A stretch of 64,000 nucleotides of DNA. It comes from Prosthecodimorpha hirschii. GTDB lineage: Bacteria; Pseudomonadota; Alphaproteobacteria; Rhizobiales; Ancalomicrobiaceae. The stretch is taken from contig NZ_LJYW01000001.1 in assembly GCF_001305515.1 (NCBI RefSeq), positions 1,117,961-1,181,960 on the forward strand, in the 5' to 3' direction. This document shows, piece by piece, positions 54,354 to 64,000 of the stretch. How positions within the stretch are numbered: the stretch's first letter is position 1; every line of letters starts with the position of its first letter. The notes under the pieces are model-generated. The model was not told the origin of the DNA. It worked only from the letters and a program-made list of their open reading frames with translations, and searched no databases. The position numbers were made by a program, and so were the translations under genes.

Positions 54354-55892
54354 TCAACGGGTCAGATCGAAGGAATAGTCCGTCTCGCCGGGCAGGATGG
54401 TGTCGTCGTCGAGCTTGTCGAAGACCTTGTCGAGGATCGCCGTCAGCACGCGCAGGCCGCCCTGGTAGCCCCAGAGGGGGAAGCGGTGATGGTGGTGGCG
54501 GTCGAAGACCGGGAAGGTCAGGCGCAGGAGCGGCGTGCCGGTGTCGCGCTCCAGATACTTGCCGTAGGAATTGCCGATCAGCATGTCGACCGGCTCGGTG
54601 AACAGAAGCGAGCGCAGGTGCCAGAGGTCCTTGCCGGCCCAGACCTTGGCGTCGCGGCCGAAGGGCGAGGCGTCGAGCATGGCGCGCATCTCCTCGCCCC
54701 ATTGCTTGGTGCCGTTGGTCGCCAGGCAATGGATCGGCTCGCCGCCGGTCTCCATGACGAAGCGCGCCATCGCCTGGACGAAGTCGGGATCGCCGTAGAT
54801 CGCGTATTTCTTGCCGTGCAGCCAGGACTGGCTGTCCGCCATGGCGTCGACCAGGCGGCCGCGCTCCATGCGGATCGCCTCCGGGATCGGCTTGCCGGCG
54901 AGCGCGGAGATCTTCATCAGGAGTTCGTCGGTCGCCCGCACGCCCATCGGGTAGTGGAACGAGGCCGTCTCCTGGCCCTTGCCGGCGGCATAGTCGAGCG
55001 TCTTGCGCGTGTTCCAGGTCTGCAGCGACAGGGTCGCCTTGGCGTTGATCGCGGCCTTCACGTCCTCGATCTTGGTGCCGCCGTCATACATGCGGAACTC
55101 GCCGTCGGCGGGCGTGTCGAACTGGTCGGAGGCATCGCCGAGGATCGTGTAGTCGACGCCCATCAGATCGAGCAGGCGCTTCAGCTCGCGGTTGTTGCCG
55201 ACGCAGAAGCCGTCGAAGCCGGGGATGATGTTGATCGCATTGCCCGGCTCGCGCGCGGCGTCCTTCCAGAAATGCTCCAGGATGCCCTTGACCATGTTGT
55301 CGTAGCCGTCGACATGGCTGCCGACGAAGGCCGGCGTGTGGGCGAAGGGCACGTCGAAGCTCTGCGGCACCGAGCCCTTGTCCTTGGCGGTCTGGATGAA
55401 GGAATGCAGGTCGTCGCCGATCACCTCGGCCATGCAGGTGGTCGAGACGGCGACCATCTTCGGCCCGTAGAGTGAATAGGTGTTGGCGAGGCCGTCGACC
55501 ATGTTGTTGAGCCCGCCGAACACCGCCGCATCCTCGGTCATCGAGGAGGAGACCGCGCTGCACGGCTCCTTGAAATGGCGCGACAGGTGCGAGCGGTAGT
55601 AGGCGACGCAGCCCTGCGAGCCATGCACGAAGCTCATGGTCTTCTCGAAGCCGGCGGCGGCGAAGACCGCGCCGAGCGGCTGGCAGGCCTTGGCCGGATT
55701 GACCACCAGGGCCTCGCGGGCGAGGTTCTTCTCGCGGTATTCCCAGGTCTTGGTGAACTCGCCCTGCTCGGCGACCTGCGCGTCGGGCACGCCGCATTCG
55801 AACATCTTCTTCTTGTTGGCGAGCATCTCCTTGTATTCGGGCTGCCGGAACAGCGGGGCGTGGTCGAGCACGGTGTCTGCGGATTGCGGCAT
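54354..55892 (-). CDS. nifK: Nitrogenase molybdenum-iron protein beta chain
   Basis: 512 residues. Beta subunit of the MoFe protein. P-cluster ligands are in [33 protein letters not shown] and [15 protein letters not shown], with the Ser/Phe region [25 protein letters not shown]-like [16 protein letters not shown] and the C-terminal [20 protein letters not shown] are intact. The ATG at 55892 begins [20 protein letters not shown]. It follows nifD by about 150 bases. A hairpin and the VapBC genes lie downstream, where nifE would often follow directly. Confidence 0.98.
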   Translation of the reverse strand: MPQSADTVLDHAPLFRQPEYKEMLANKKKMFECGVPDAQVAEQGEFTKTWEYREKNLAREALVVNPAKACQPLGAVFAAAGFEKTMSFVHGSQGCVAYYRSHLSRHFKEPCSAVSSSMTEDAAVFGGLNNMVDGLANTYSLYGPKMVAVSTTCMAEVIGDDLHSFIQTAKDKGSVPQSFDVPFAHTPAFVGSHVDGYDNMVKGILEHFWKDAAREPGNAINIIPGFDGFCVGNNRELKRLLDLMGVDYTILGDASDQFDTPADGEFRMYDGGTKIEDVKAAINAKATLSLQTWNTRKTLDYAAGKGQETASFHYPMGVRATDELLMKISALAGKPIPEAIRMERGRLVDAMADSQSWLHGKKYAIYGDPDFVQAMARFVMETGGEPIHCLATNGTKQWGEEMRAMLDASPFGRDAKVWAGKDLWHLRSLLFTEPVDMLIGNSYGKYLERDTGTPLLRLTFPVFDRHHHHRFPLWGYQGGLRVLTAILDKVFDKLDDDTILPGETDYSFDLTR

Positions 55893-56046
55893 GGTGATCA
55901 CCTCGGGTCGCCCGGGCCGCGCCATACGGCGGCACTGTCGGGTGGGTGAAGGGGGGCGCGACGGACGCGCGGGGTCGGTCCCTGCGGGCGGGCGGCTCGC
56001 AGGGGTCTCTCCATCAGGGGGATCGGTTAGCGACGCGCGACGCGCC

Positions 56047-57549
56047 TCATTCCGCCGCGACCGCGAAGGTCTCGGGCGTCTCCCAGGGCGCGTCGAACAG
56101 GCCCCAGACCGGGTTGTTGATCGCCAGATCCATGTCGCGGGCGAAGATCGCGAAGCCGTCATAGCCGTGATAGGGGCCGGAATAGTCCCAGCTGTGCATC
56201 TGGCGGAACGGGATGCCCATCTTCTGCACCGGGTACTTTTCCTTGATGCCCGAGCCGACCAGGTCGGGACGGATCTTCTCGATGAACTTCTCCAGCTCGT
56301 AGCCGGTCACGTCGTCGTAGATCAGCGTGCCGTTCTTCACGTAGTGACCGGTGCGCTGGTAGTCGTCGTTGTGGCCGAACTCGTAGCCGGTCCCGGCGAT
56401 CTCCATGCCGAGATCCTCATAAGCCGTGATGACATGGCGCGGGCGCAGGCCGCCGACATAGAGCATCACGGTCTTGCCTTCGAGGCGCGGCCGATACTTG
56501 GCGATCACGGCATCGACCAGCGGCCGGTACTTGGCGATCACCGCCTCGGTCTTCGCCTCGATCTCCGGCCCGAAATGCTTGGCGATCTTGCGCATCGAGG
56601 CTTCGATCTGGGACGGGCCGAAGAAATTGTATTCCATCCAGGAGACGCCGTACTTCTCTTCCATGTGCCGGCAGATGTAGTTCATCGACCGGTAGCAATG
56701 GATCAGGTTGAGCCGGGCCTTCGGCGCCCGCTCGATCTCGGCCAGCGTCGCGTCGCCCGACCAGTTGCCGACCACGCGCAAGCCCATCTCCTCGAGCAGG
56801 ATGCGCGAGGCCCAGGCGTCGCCGCCGATATTGTAGTCGCCGATCACGTTCACGTCGTAGGGGCCGGTCTCCCAGGCGCTCTCCTTCTTGTCGAAGACCC
56901 AGTCGCGGATGGCGTCGTTGGCGATGTGGTGGCCGAGCGACTGCGACACGCCGCGGAAGCCCTCGCAGCGCACCGGCACGATGGTGGTGTCGTGCTCCTT
57001 GGCCTTCTTCTTCGAGACCGCCTCGATGTCGTCGCCGATCAGGCCGATCGGGCATTCGGACTGCACCGAGATGCCGTTGGCGAGCGGGAACAGCGTCTCG
57101 ATCTCGTCGATCACCTTCTCCAGCTTCTTGTCGCCGCCGAAGACGATGTCGCGTTCCTGGAAGTCGGAGGTGAATTGCATCGTCACGAAGGTGTCGATGC
57201 CGGTCTGGCCGATATAGTAGTTGCGCCGCTGCGACCATGAATACTGGCCGCAACCGACCGGACCATGGCTGATATGGACCATGTCCTTGATCGGCCCCCA
57301 GACCACGCCCTTCGAACCGGCATAGGCGCAGCCGCGGATGGTCATCACGCCCGGGATGGACTTGATGTTCGACTTCACGTCGCATTCGGTGAGATGCTTG
57401 ATCTCGCCATGTTCCTCGTCCTCGCCGGCCGCCTTGGCGACCGAAAGATGCTTGCGGCGGCGCTTGGCGAACTTGTCGGGATATTGCGACAGCACCTCCG
57501 CGATGACCTTCTCGTTGAAGGCGCCGTCATTCTCATAATCGAGGCTCAT
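56047..57549 (-). CDS. nifD: Nitrogenase molybdenum-iron protein alpha chain
   Basis: 500 residues. Carries the FeMo cofactor: the Cys ligand is in [18 protein letters not shown], the His ligand in [19 protein letters not shown]-cluster cysteines are in [30 protein letters not shown] and [15 protein letters not shown]. The substrate-gating Gln/His are in [25 protein letters not shown] upstream fixes the ATG at 57549. It is 195 bases downstream of nifH, in one transcript. Confidence 0.98.
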   Translation of the reverse strand: MSLDYENDGAFNEKVIAEVLSQYPDKFAKRRRKHLSVAKAAGEDEEHGEIKHLTECDVKSNIKSIPGVMTIRGCAYAGSKGVVWGPIKDMVHISHGPVGCGQYSWSQRRNYYIGQTGIDTFVTMQFTSDFQERDIVFGGDKKLEKVIDEIETLFPLANGISVQSECPIGLIGDDIEAVSKKKAKEHDTTIVPVRCEGFRGVSQSLGHHIANDAIRDWVFDKKESAWETGPYDVNVIGDYNIGGDAWASRILLEEMGLRVVGNWSGDATLAEIERAPKARLNLIHCYRSMNYICRHMEEKYGVSWMEYNFFGPSQIEASMRKIAKHFGPEIEAKTEAVIAKYRPLVDAVIAKYRPRLEGKTVMLYVGGLRPRHVITAYEDLGMEIAGTGYEFGHNDDYQRTGHYVKNGTLIYDDVTGYELEKFIEKIRPDLVGSGIKEKYPVQKMGIPFRQMHSWDYSGPYHGYDGFAIFARDMDLAINNPVWGLFDAPWETPETFAVAAE

Positions 57550-57743
57550 GGAGGCCCCCTCGTTCGATCGGGTTGGCGGGCGGGACCGGACGCCGCCGGG
57601 GTCAAGGCCCGGCGCCGACCGTTCCCCGCGCGCGATCGCTTCGGGCATGACCCGCCCGGACGAAACGACCGTCGCGCATCCAGGGACTTCAGAGCCCGGC
57701 GGGGCTCGCACGAGGCCCGCCGGGACCCGCGTCGGTGCCGCGC

Positions 57744-58755
<1,012 letters not shown>

Positions 58756-58834
58756 CTCGCCGCCGCGATATAATTGTTCATGATTTCAAATACCTAATGG
58801 AAAGACCACCACACCGCGAGGTCCGACGGACCCG

Positions 58835-58850
58835 TGTCGCGAGGCCGACA
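58835..58850. promoter_or_regulatory. NifA upstream activator sequence
   Basis: TGT-N10-ACA with spacer CGCGAGGCCG, an exact match to the NifA binding consensus, centred about 90 bases upstream of the -24 element, the usual position for looping to the promoter. The same stretch contains a 16-bp perfect palindrome, GCGACAGGCCTGTCGC, at 58855-58870. Confidence 0.85.
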
Positions 58851-58903
58851 ATTCGCGACAGGCCTGTCGCGCCCGCCACGCTGCGGCCCGCCGTCGCCCC
58901 GGG

Positions 58904-59551
58904 CTACATCACCAGCGCCCTGCCGGGGACGAGCGGCACGAAGCGCACCGCGCCGAGCACCTCGGCGTGGAAGCCGTCGCGCCGGCGCACGACGCGCTGC
59001 AGCTGCTGGACGGTGCCCGGCTCGCCGACCGGCATGACCAGGACGCCCTCCGGCGCCAATTGGCTGAGCAGCGCGTCGGGAATGCGCGGCGCGGAGCCGG
59101 CGACATGGATGCGGTCGAAGGGGGCCTGATCGGCCCAGCCCTCCAGGCCGTCGCCGAAGGCGGCCTCCAGGTTGCCGAGCCGCAGCGCCATGAAGCGGCC
59201 GAGGGCCAGGTCGACCAGGCCGCGATAGCGCTCGACGGTGAAGACCTGCCGGGCGATCCGCGCCATCACGGCCGCGGCGAAACCGGACCCGGTGCCGATG
59301 TCGAGCACGCGCTGGTCCGGTCCGATCTTCAGATGCTGCAGGATGCGCCCGATCGTCGACGACGCCGTGGCGGTCTGGCCGCATTCGATGGCGAGCGGGC
59401 GATCGTCGAAGGCACGGATGCGATCCTCGGCCGCGGCGAAGATCTTGCGCGGGCATTGCTCGATCGCCGACAGGATGGCCGGATCGAACACGCCGCGCGA
59501 CCGCAGCGACAGGACCAGCCGGGCGAGCCGCACGCGATCATGCTCGTCCAT
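58904..59551 (-). CDS. Protein-L-isoaspartate O-methyltransferase-like protein
   Basis: 215 residues. SAM-binding motif VLDIGTGSGFAAAVMARIAR, preceded by CGQTATASSTIGRILQHLKI in the place where PCMT enzymes have GQTISQP, and followed by ERYRGLVDLA and APFDRIHVAGSAPRIPDALL. The class repairs isoaspartyl residues, but the changed active-site Ser-Gln-Pro stretch makes substrate less sure; it may be a related methyltransferase. It lies immediately upstream of the nifH control region and reads toward it. The start at 59551 is chosen by family length; no strong ribosome site is seen. Confidence 0.85.
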   Translation of the reverse strand: MDEHDRVRLARLVLSLRSRGVFDPAILSAIEQCPRKIFAAAEDRIRAFDDRPLAIECGQTATASSTIGRILQHLKIGPDQRVLDIGTGSGFAAAVMARIARQVFTVERYRGLVDLALGRFMALRLGNLEAAFGDGLEGWADQAPFDRIHVAGSAPRIPDALLSQLAPEGVLVMPVGEPGTVQQLQRVVRRRDGFHAEVLGAVRFVPLVPGRALVM

Positions 59552-59771
59552 GGCCAGGATGGCGGGATCGATCGGACGGGTCGGAAGACCTCGGATCAAG
59601 GCGCAGTCCGTGGGGCAAGGGCCGCTGGGAGGCCGACTATTTCGCGAATCTGCGGACTTCGCAATGCGTTCGCCGCAAATGCGCAACCAGCGCCGCAAAC
59701 AGACGAAGCCCCCCGCACGCGTCGCGTCGGAGGGCTTCGCCGGCCGTCAGCACATCGGGATTGCGAAAGGG

Positions 59772-60194
59772 TCAGCCGACCAGTTCGACGCCCGAGAAGA
59801 AATAGCGGATCTCTTCGGCGGCGGTCTCCGGAGCGTCGGAGCCGTGGACCGAGTTCTCGCCGATCGACAGCGCGAATTCCTTGCGGATGGTACCCTCGGC
59901 GGCGTTGGCCGGGTTGGTGGCGCCCATCACTTCGCGGTTCTTGGCGATCGCGTTCTCGCCTTCGAGCACCTGCACCACCACCGGGGCGGAAGACATGAAC
60001 TCGGTCAGTTCGCCGTAGAAGGGACGCGCCTTGTGGACGGCGTAAAACTCCTGGGCCTGACGCAGGCTCATCCAGATGCGCTTGGAGGCGACGACGCGCA
60101 GGCCGGCGGCTTCCAGCTTGGCCGTGATGGCGCCGGTCAGGTTGCGGCGGGTCGCGTCGGGCTTGATCATCGAGAAGGTGCGTTCGATCGCCAT
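59772..60194 (-). CDS. ndk: Nucleoside-diphosphate kinase
   Basis: 140 residues, full length. Phosphorylates NDPs to NTPs through a phospho-His intermediate, in [13 protein letters not shown]. The start [20 protein letters not shown] and [20 protein letters not shown] are family signatures. GAGGATCCC precedes the ATG. A single-gene unit between pcm and the small membrane protein gene. Confidence 0.98.
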   Translation of the reverse strand: MAIERTFSMIKPDATRRNLTGAITAKLEAAGLRVVASKRIWMSLRQAQEFYAVHKARPFYGELTEFMSSAPVVVQVLEGENAIAKNREVMGATNPANAAEGTIRKEFALSIGENSVHGSDAPETAAEEIRYFFSGVELVG

Positions 60195-60391
60195 GGGATC
60201 CTCGGCTTCAGGGGAAACGGTCGGGCCGGCTTATAGCCCGCGTCAACCGGAACGCCAAGGGGCCGCAACGGCATCATCGCGAGCCAAAAGCGCCTCACCC
60301 AGTCCGCAAACGGCCTCAGGGGCGCGGGCGAGCCGCACCCCTGAGGTCGGGTCCGTGAAGGGGGTTCGGTCAGGCCTTGCGTGCCGAAGGG

Positions 60392-60787
60392 TCAGTTCGG
60401 CGCGCGGTCCTGCCCGGACTTTTCAGGGGTGTTCACAAGCTTCAGTTCGGCCATGTCGCCTTCGCGCTCCCGGACGGTGAAGCTCGGGATCACGGCGTTC
60501 TTGGCGACCACGGTCGTGTTGTTGACCGGGTCGGAGCGATAGACCAGGGCGCCGGACGGGTCGCGGAACTCCACGACGGCGCCCTTGGGCCCGATCAGTT
60601 CGACATGGCTGACGACCGCGGCCGGGTCGATGTCGGTATAGGTCAGCGCCGGACGGGCCTCGCCCATCCGATCGCCGCGCAAGGCCGGCACCACGCCGAT
60701 CGAAGCGTTGACGGACGTGAGGGCGATGACGCCCACGACGGCACCGGCGCAGAAGCCGGCGACCATCATCTTGTATTCGCTACGCAT
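60392..60787 (-). CDS. Small membrane-anchored protein, function unknown
   Basis: 131 residues. One N-terminal hydrophobic helix (MMVAGFCAGAVVGVIALTSV) followed by a soluble domain of about 100 residues, mainly beta by pattern (VVSHVELIGPKGAVVEFRDP, SGALVYRSDPVNNTTVVAKN, AVIPSFTVRE). It could lie in the periplasm. I do not recognise a family. GGGAGG seven bases upstream fixes the start at 60787 rather than the more distal ATG at 60805. Confidence 0.7.
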   Translation of the reverse strand: MRSEYKMMVAGFCAGAVVGVIALTSVNASIGVVPALRGDRMGEARPALTYTDIDPAAVVSHVELIGPKGAVVEFRDPSGALVYRSDPVNNTTVVAKNAVIPSFTVREREGDMAELKLVNTPEKSGQDRAPN

Positions 60788-61124
60788 GAATGCCTCCCTC
60801 GGCATTACACCTGGGGGCGGATTCTCACCCGGACACGTCGCCTTTTTTCGATGCGCAGCGGGGCTCCTATTCCTCCGCTGCGCCGGCGTGTTCGCCTTAT
60901 CCGCTCTCGTGATGTTCTATATAGCGCAGGTCCGTTACCCTGCTTTTGCGTCCAACGCTCAAATTGTTTCAAGGTTGCGTGAATTGTTTCGCGACATGCA
61001 GATTTCACGGTAACGGTGTCGTGAATACGGTCGAAGAGCTTCGGGCAGCCTTCTTGCGGCCCCCCTGGCGGCCTTCGGGCAGCCCTTGGCCGGACTGCCC
61101 GTGCCGGTCACCGGCCTCCGCCGC
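60788..61124. other. Intergenic region with a 20-bp-spaced direct repeat
   Basis: About 340 bases. AATTGTTTC occurs at 60962-60970 and again at 60982-60990, two helical turns apart, in an AT-richer segment (60900-61010). This could be a tandem operator. No gene or RNA recognised. Confidence 0.4.
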
Positions 61125-61754
61125 TCACGGGACCAGCATGCCGCGCTGAACGGCCGGGCGGGCACCGACCTGATCGACCCAGCGGCGCACATTGTCGATC
61201 GGCGGCAGGCCGTCGGCGATCTGGTCGGCGAGGCCGGTCAGGGCGTTGAGCGTCCAGGCGTAGGTCGCCATGTCGGCGATGGAGTAGTCGGCCCCGGCCA
61301 GATAGGCGTTGCCGGCCAGCTGCCGGTCCATCACGCCGAGCAGACGCTGGGTCTCCTTGACGTAACGATTGATGCCGTAGGGCACCTTTTCGGGCGCATA
61401 GCGGATGAAGTGGTTGGCCTGGCCGAACATCGGACCGACACCGCCCATCTGCCACATCAGCCATTGCAGGGTGTGGTAGCGCCCGGCCCCGGAAGCCGGC
61501 AGGAACCGCCCGGTCTTCTCGGCCAGATAGATCAGGATGGCGCCGGACTCGAACAGCGACAGCGGACCGCCTTCGGCATCGTGGTCGACGATGGCCGGGA
61601 TGCGATTGTTCGGGGCAACCTTCAGGAAGGCCGGATCGAACTGCTCGTTCTTGCCGATATTGACCGCCTTGACCTCGTAGGCGAGGCCCATCTCCTCGAG
61701 TGCGATGGAGATCTTGCGGCCGTTGGGCGTGGCCCAGGTGTAGAAGGTGATCAT
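61125..61754 (-). CDS. Glutathione S-transferase family protein (YfcG/Nu-class type)
   Basis: 209 residues: thioredoxin-like N-terminal domain and all-helical C-terminal domain. The start MITFYTWATPNGRKISIALE carries the TPNGRK motif that marks the YfcG/YghU disulfide-reductase group, with NNRIPAIVDHDAEGGPLSLF and ESGAILIYLAEKTGRFLP for glutathione binding. LMWQMGGVGPMFGQANHF is also typical. The likely activity is glutathione-dependent disulfide reduction rather than detoxifying conjugation. Upstream neighbour is metH (same strand, 309 bases away). Confidence 0.9.
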   Translation of the reverse strand: MITFYTWATPNGRKISIALEEMGLAYEVKAVNIGKNEQFDPAFLKVAPNNRIPAIVDHDAEGGPLSLFESGAILIYLAEKTGRFLPASGAGRYHTLQWLMWQMGGVGPMFGQANHFIRYAPEKVPYGINRYVKETQRLLGVMDRQLAGNAYLAGADYSIADMATYAWTLNALTGLADQIADGLPPIDNVRRWVDQVGARPAVQRGMLVP

Positions 61755-62063
61755 GGGATGTGGCGCCTCGACATTCGAACCGGTCGCGACCGGCGACGGC
61801 GCGACCCTATTAGTTCGGTTATCCGGAACAAATGAACTCGTTGTGATCGCACGCCACCGACCCGGCGTCGCGCGCCGCGCGCGACCCCGACCCGACGACA
61901 TCGGTCGCGACACTAGCGCGGAACCCCGCCATGTCCGTCCATCCGGCACGCGCCCCAGGGCCGCGCTGACCGCAACCCTGGAGCCGTCCGGCATCGAGGG
62001 CCGCGAGCCCGGCACGGCTGTTCGGAGGTCACCCGCGCGACCGTCACTGTCGGCTCGACGGCG
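61755..62063. other. Intergenic region between metH and the glutathione transferase gene
   Basis: 309 bases, GC-rich except for 61805-61850. It should hold the transferase promoter. No gene, repeat or terminator clear enough to name. Confidence 0.35.

Positions 62064-64000
<1,937 letters not shown>

Overview
The window reads as a chromosomal segment of a GC-rich, nitrogen-fixing alphaproteobacterium, most likely a member of the Hyphomicrobiales (Rhizobiales). The grounds are a class I PHA synthase with phasin, a DivJ/PleC-like membrane histidine kinase, class I fumarase, DUF2336 and DUF971 proteins, and a molybdenum nitrogenase operon of alphaproteobacterial gene order with sigma-54 promoters. 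The genus cannot be fixed from the sequence alone.

Layout. 1-4.3 kb: start of a peptide-binding protein, then two paralogous methyl-accepting chemotaxis proteins flanking tRNA-Val(CAC). 4.5-9.7 kb: a hexapeptide acyltransferase and a polyhydroxyalkanoate neighbourhood (phaC, fabI-like reductase, MaoC hydratase, phasin). 10-20 kb: class I fumarase, secreted hydrolase, membrane-anchored AraC regulator, DUF2336 protein, L,D-transpeptidase, DUF971 protein, moaA and a secreted proline-rich protein. 20-28 kb: monooxygenase-like protein, DMT and Bcr/CflA transporters, a TRAP transporter whose binding protein lies on the opposite strand behind a class II glutamine amidotransferase. 28-40 kb: mobA, an amino-acid ABC transporter without its ATPase, a GGDEF-EAL protein, an Lrp regulator, a uracil-DNA glycosylase-like protein, a histidine kinase, and divergent cobT/cobS. 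40-42 kb: an AT-richer patch with a sulfotransferase and an XRE-like regulator, probably acquired. 42-47.7 kb: DUF1289, aspartic protease, dusA, a frameshifted PrtN-like gene, ubiE-like and purU. 47.7-58.9 kb: the nif cluster. 58.9-64 kb: pcm, ndk, a small membrane protein, a glutathione transferase and the end of metH.

The nif cluster is transcribed leftwards as nifH-nifD-nifK, then nifE-nifN-nifX-DUF269-CCE_0567-fdxB. nifH has a near-consensus sigma-54 promoter with a perfect NifA site (TGT-N10-ACA) 80 bp upstream of it. nifE has its own consensus sigma-54 promoter. Two things break the usual order: a VapBC-type toxin-antitoxin pair sits between nifK and nifE, and a satellite-like block of about 1.1 kb (29-bp half-units in 58-bp dimers, plus a duplicated 270-bp block) lies between the DUF269 gene and the CCE_0567 gene. 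nifA, nifB, nifV, nifS, nifU and the fix electron-transfer genes are not in the window. MoaA and MobA make molybdopterin cofactors, not FeMo-co, so they are not part of this pathway.

Other non-genic structure: a 119-bp, strongly self-complementary intergenic repeat in two copies (7211-7329 and 13007-13125, about 92% identical), short tandem arrays at the 3' ends of the phasin and Lrp genes, and several clear hairpin terminators.
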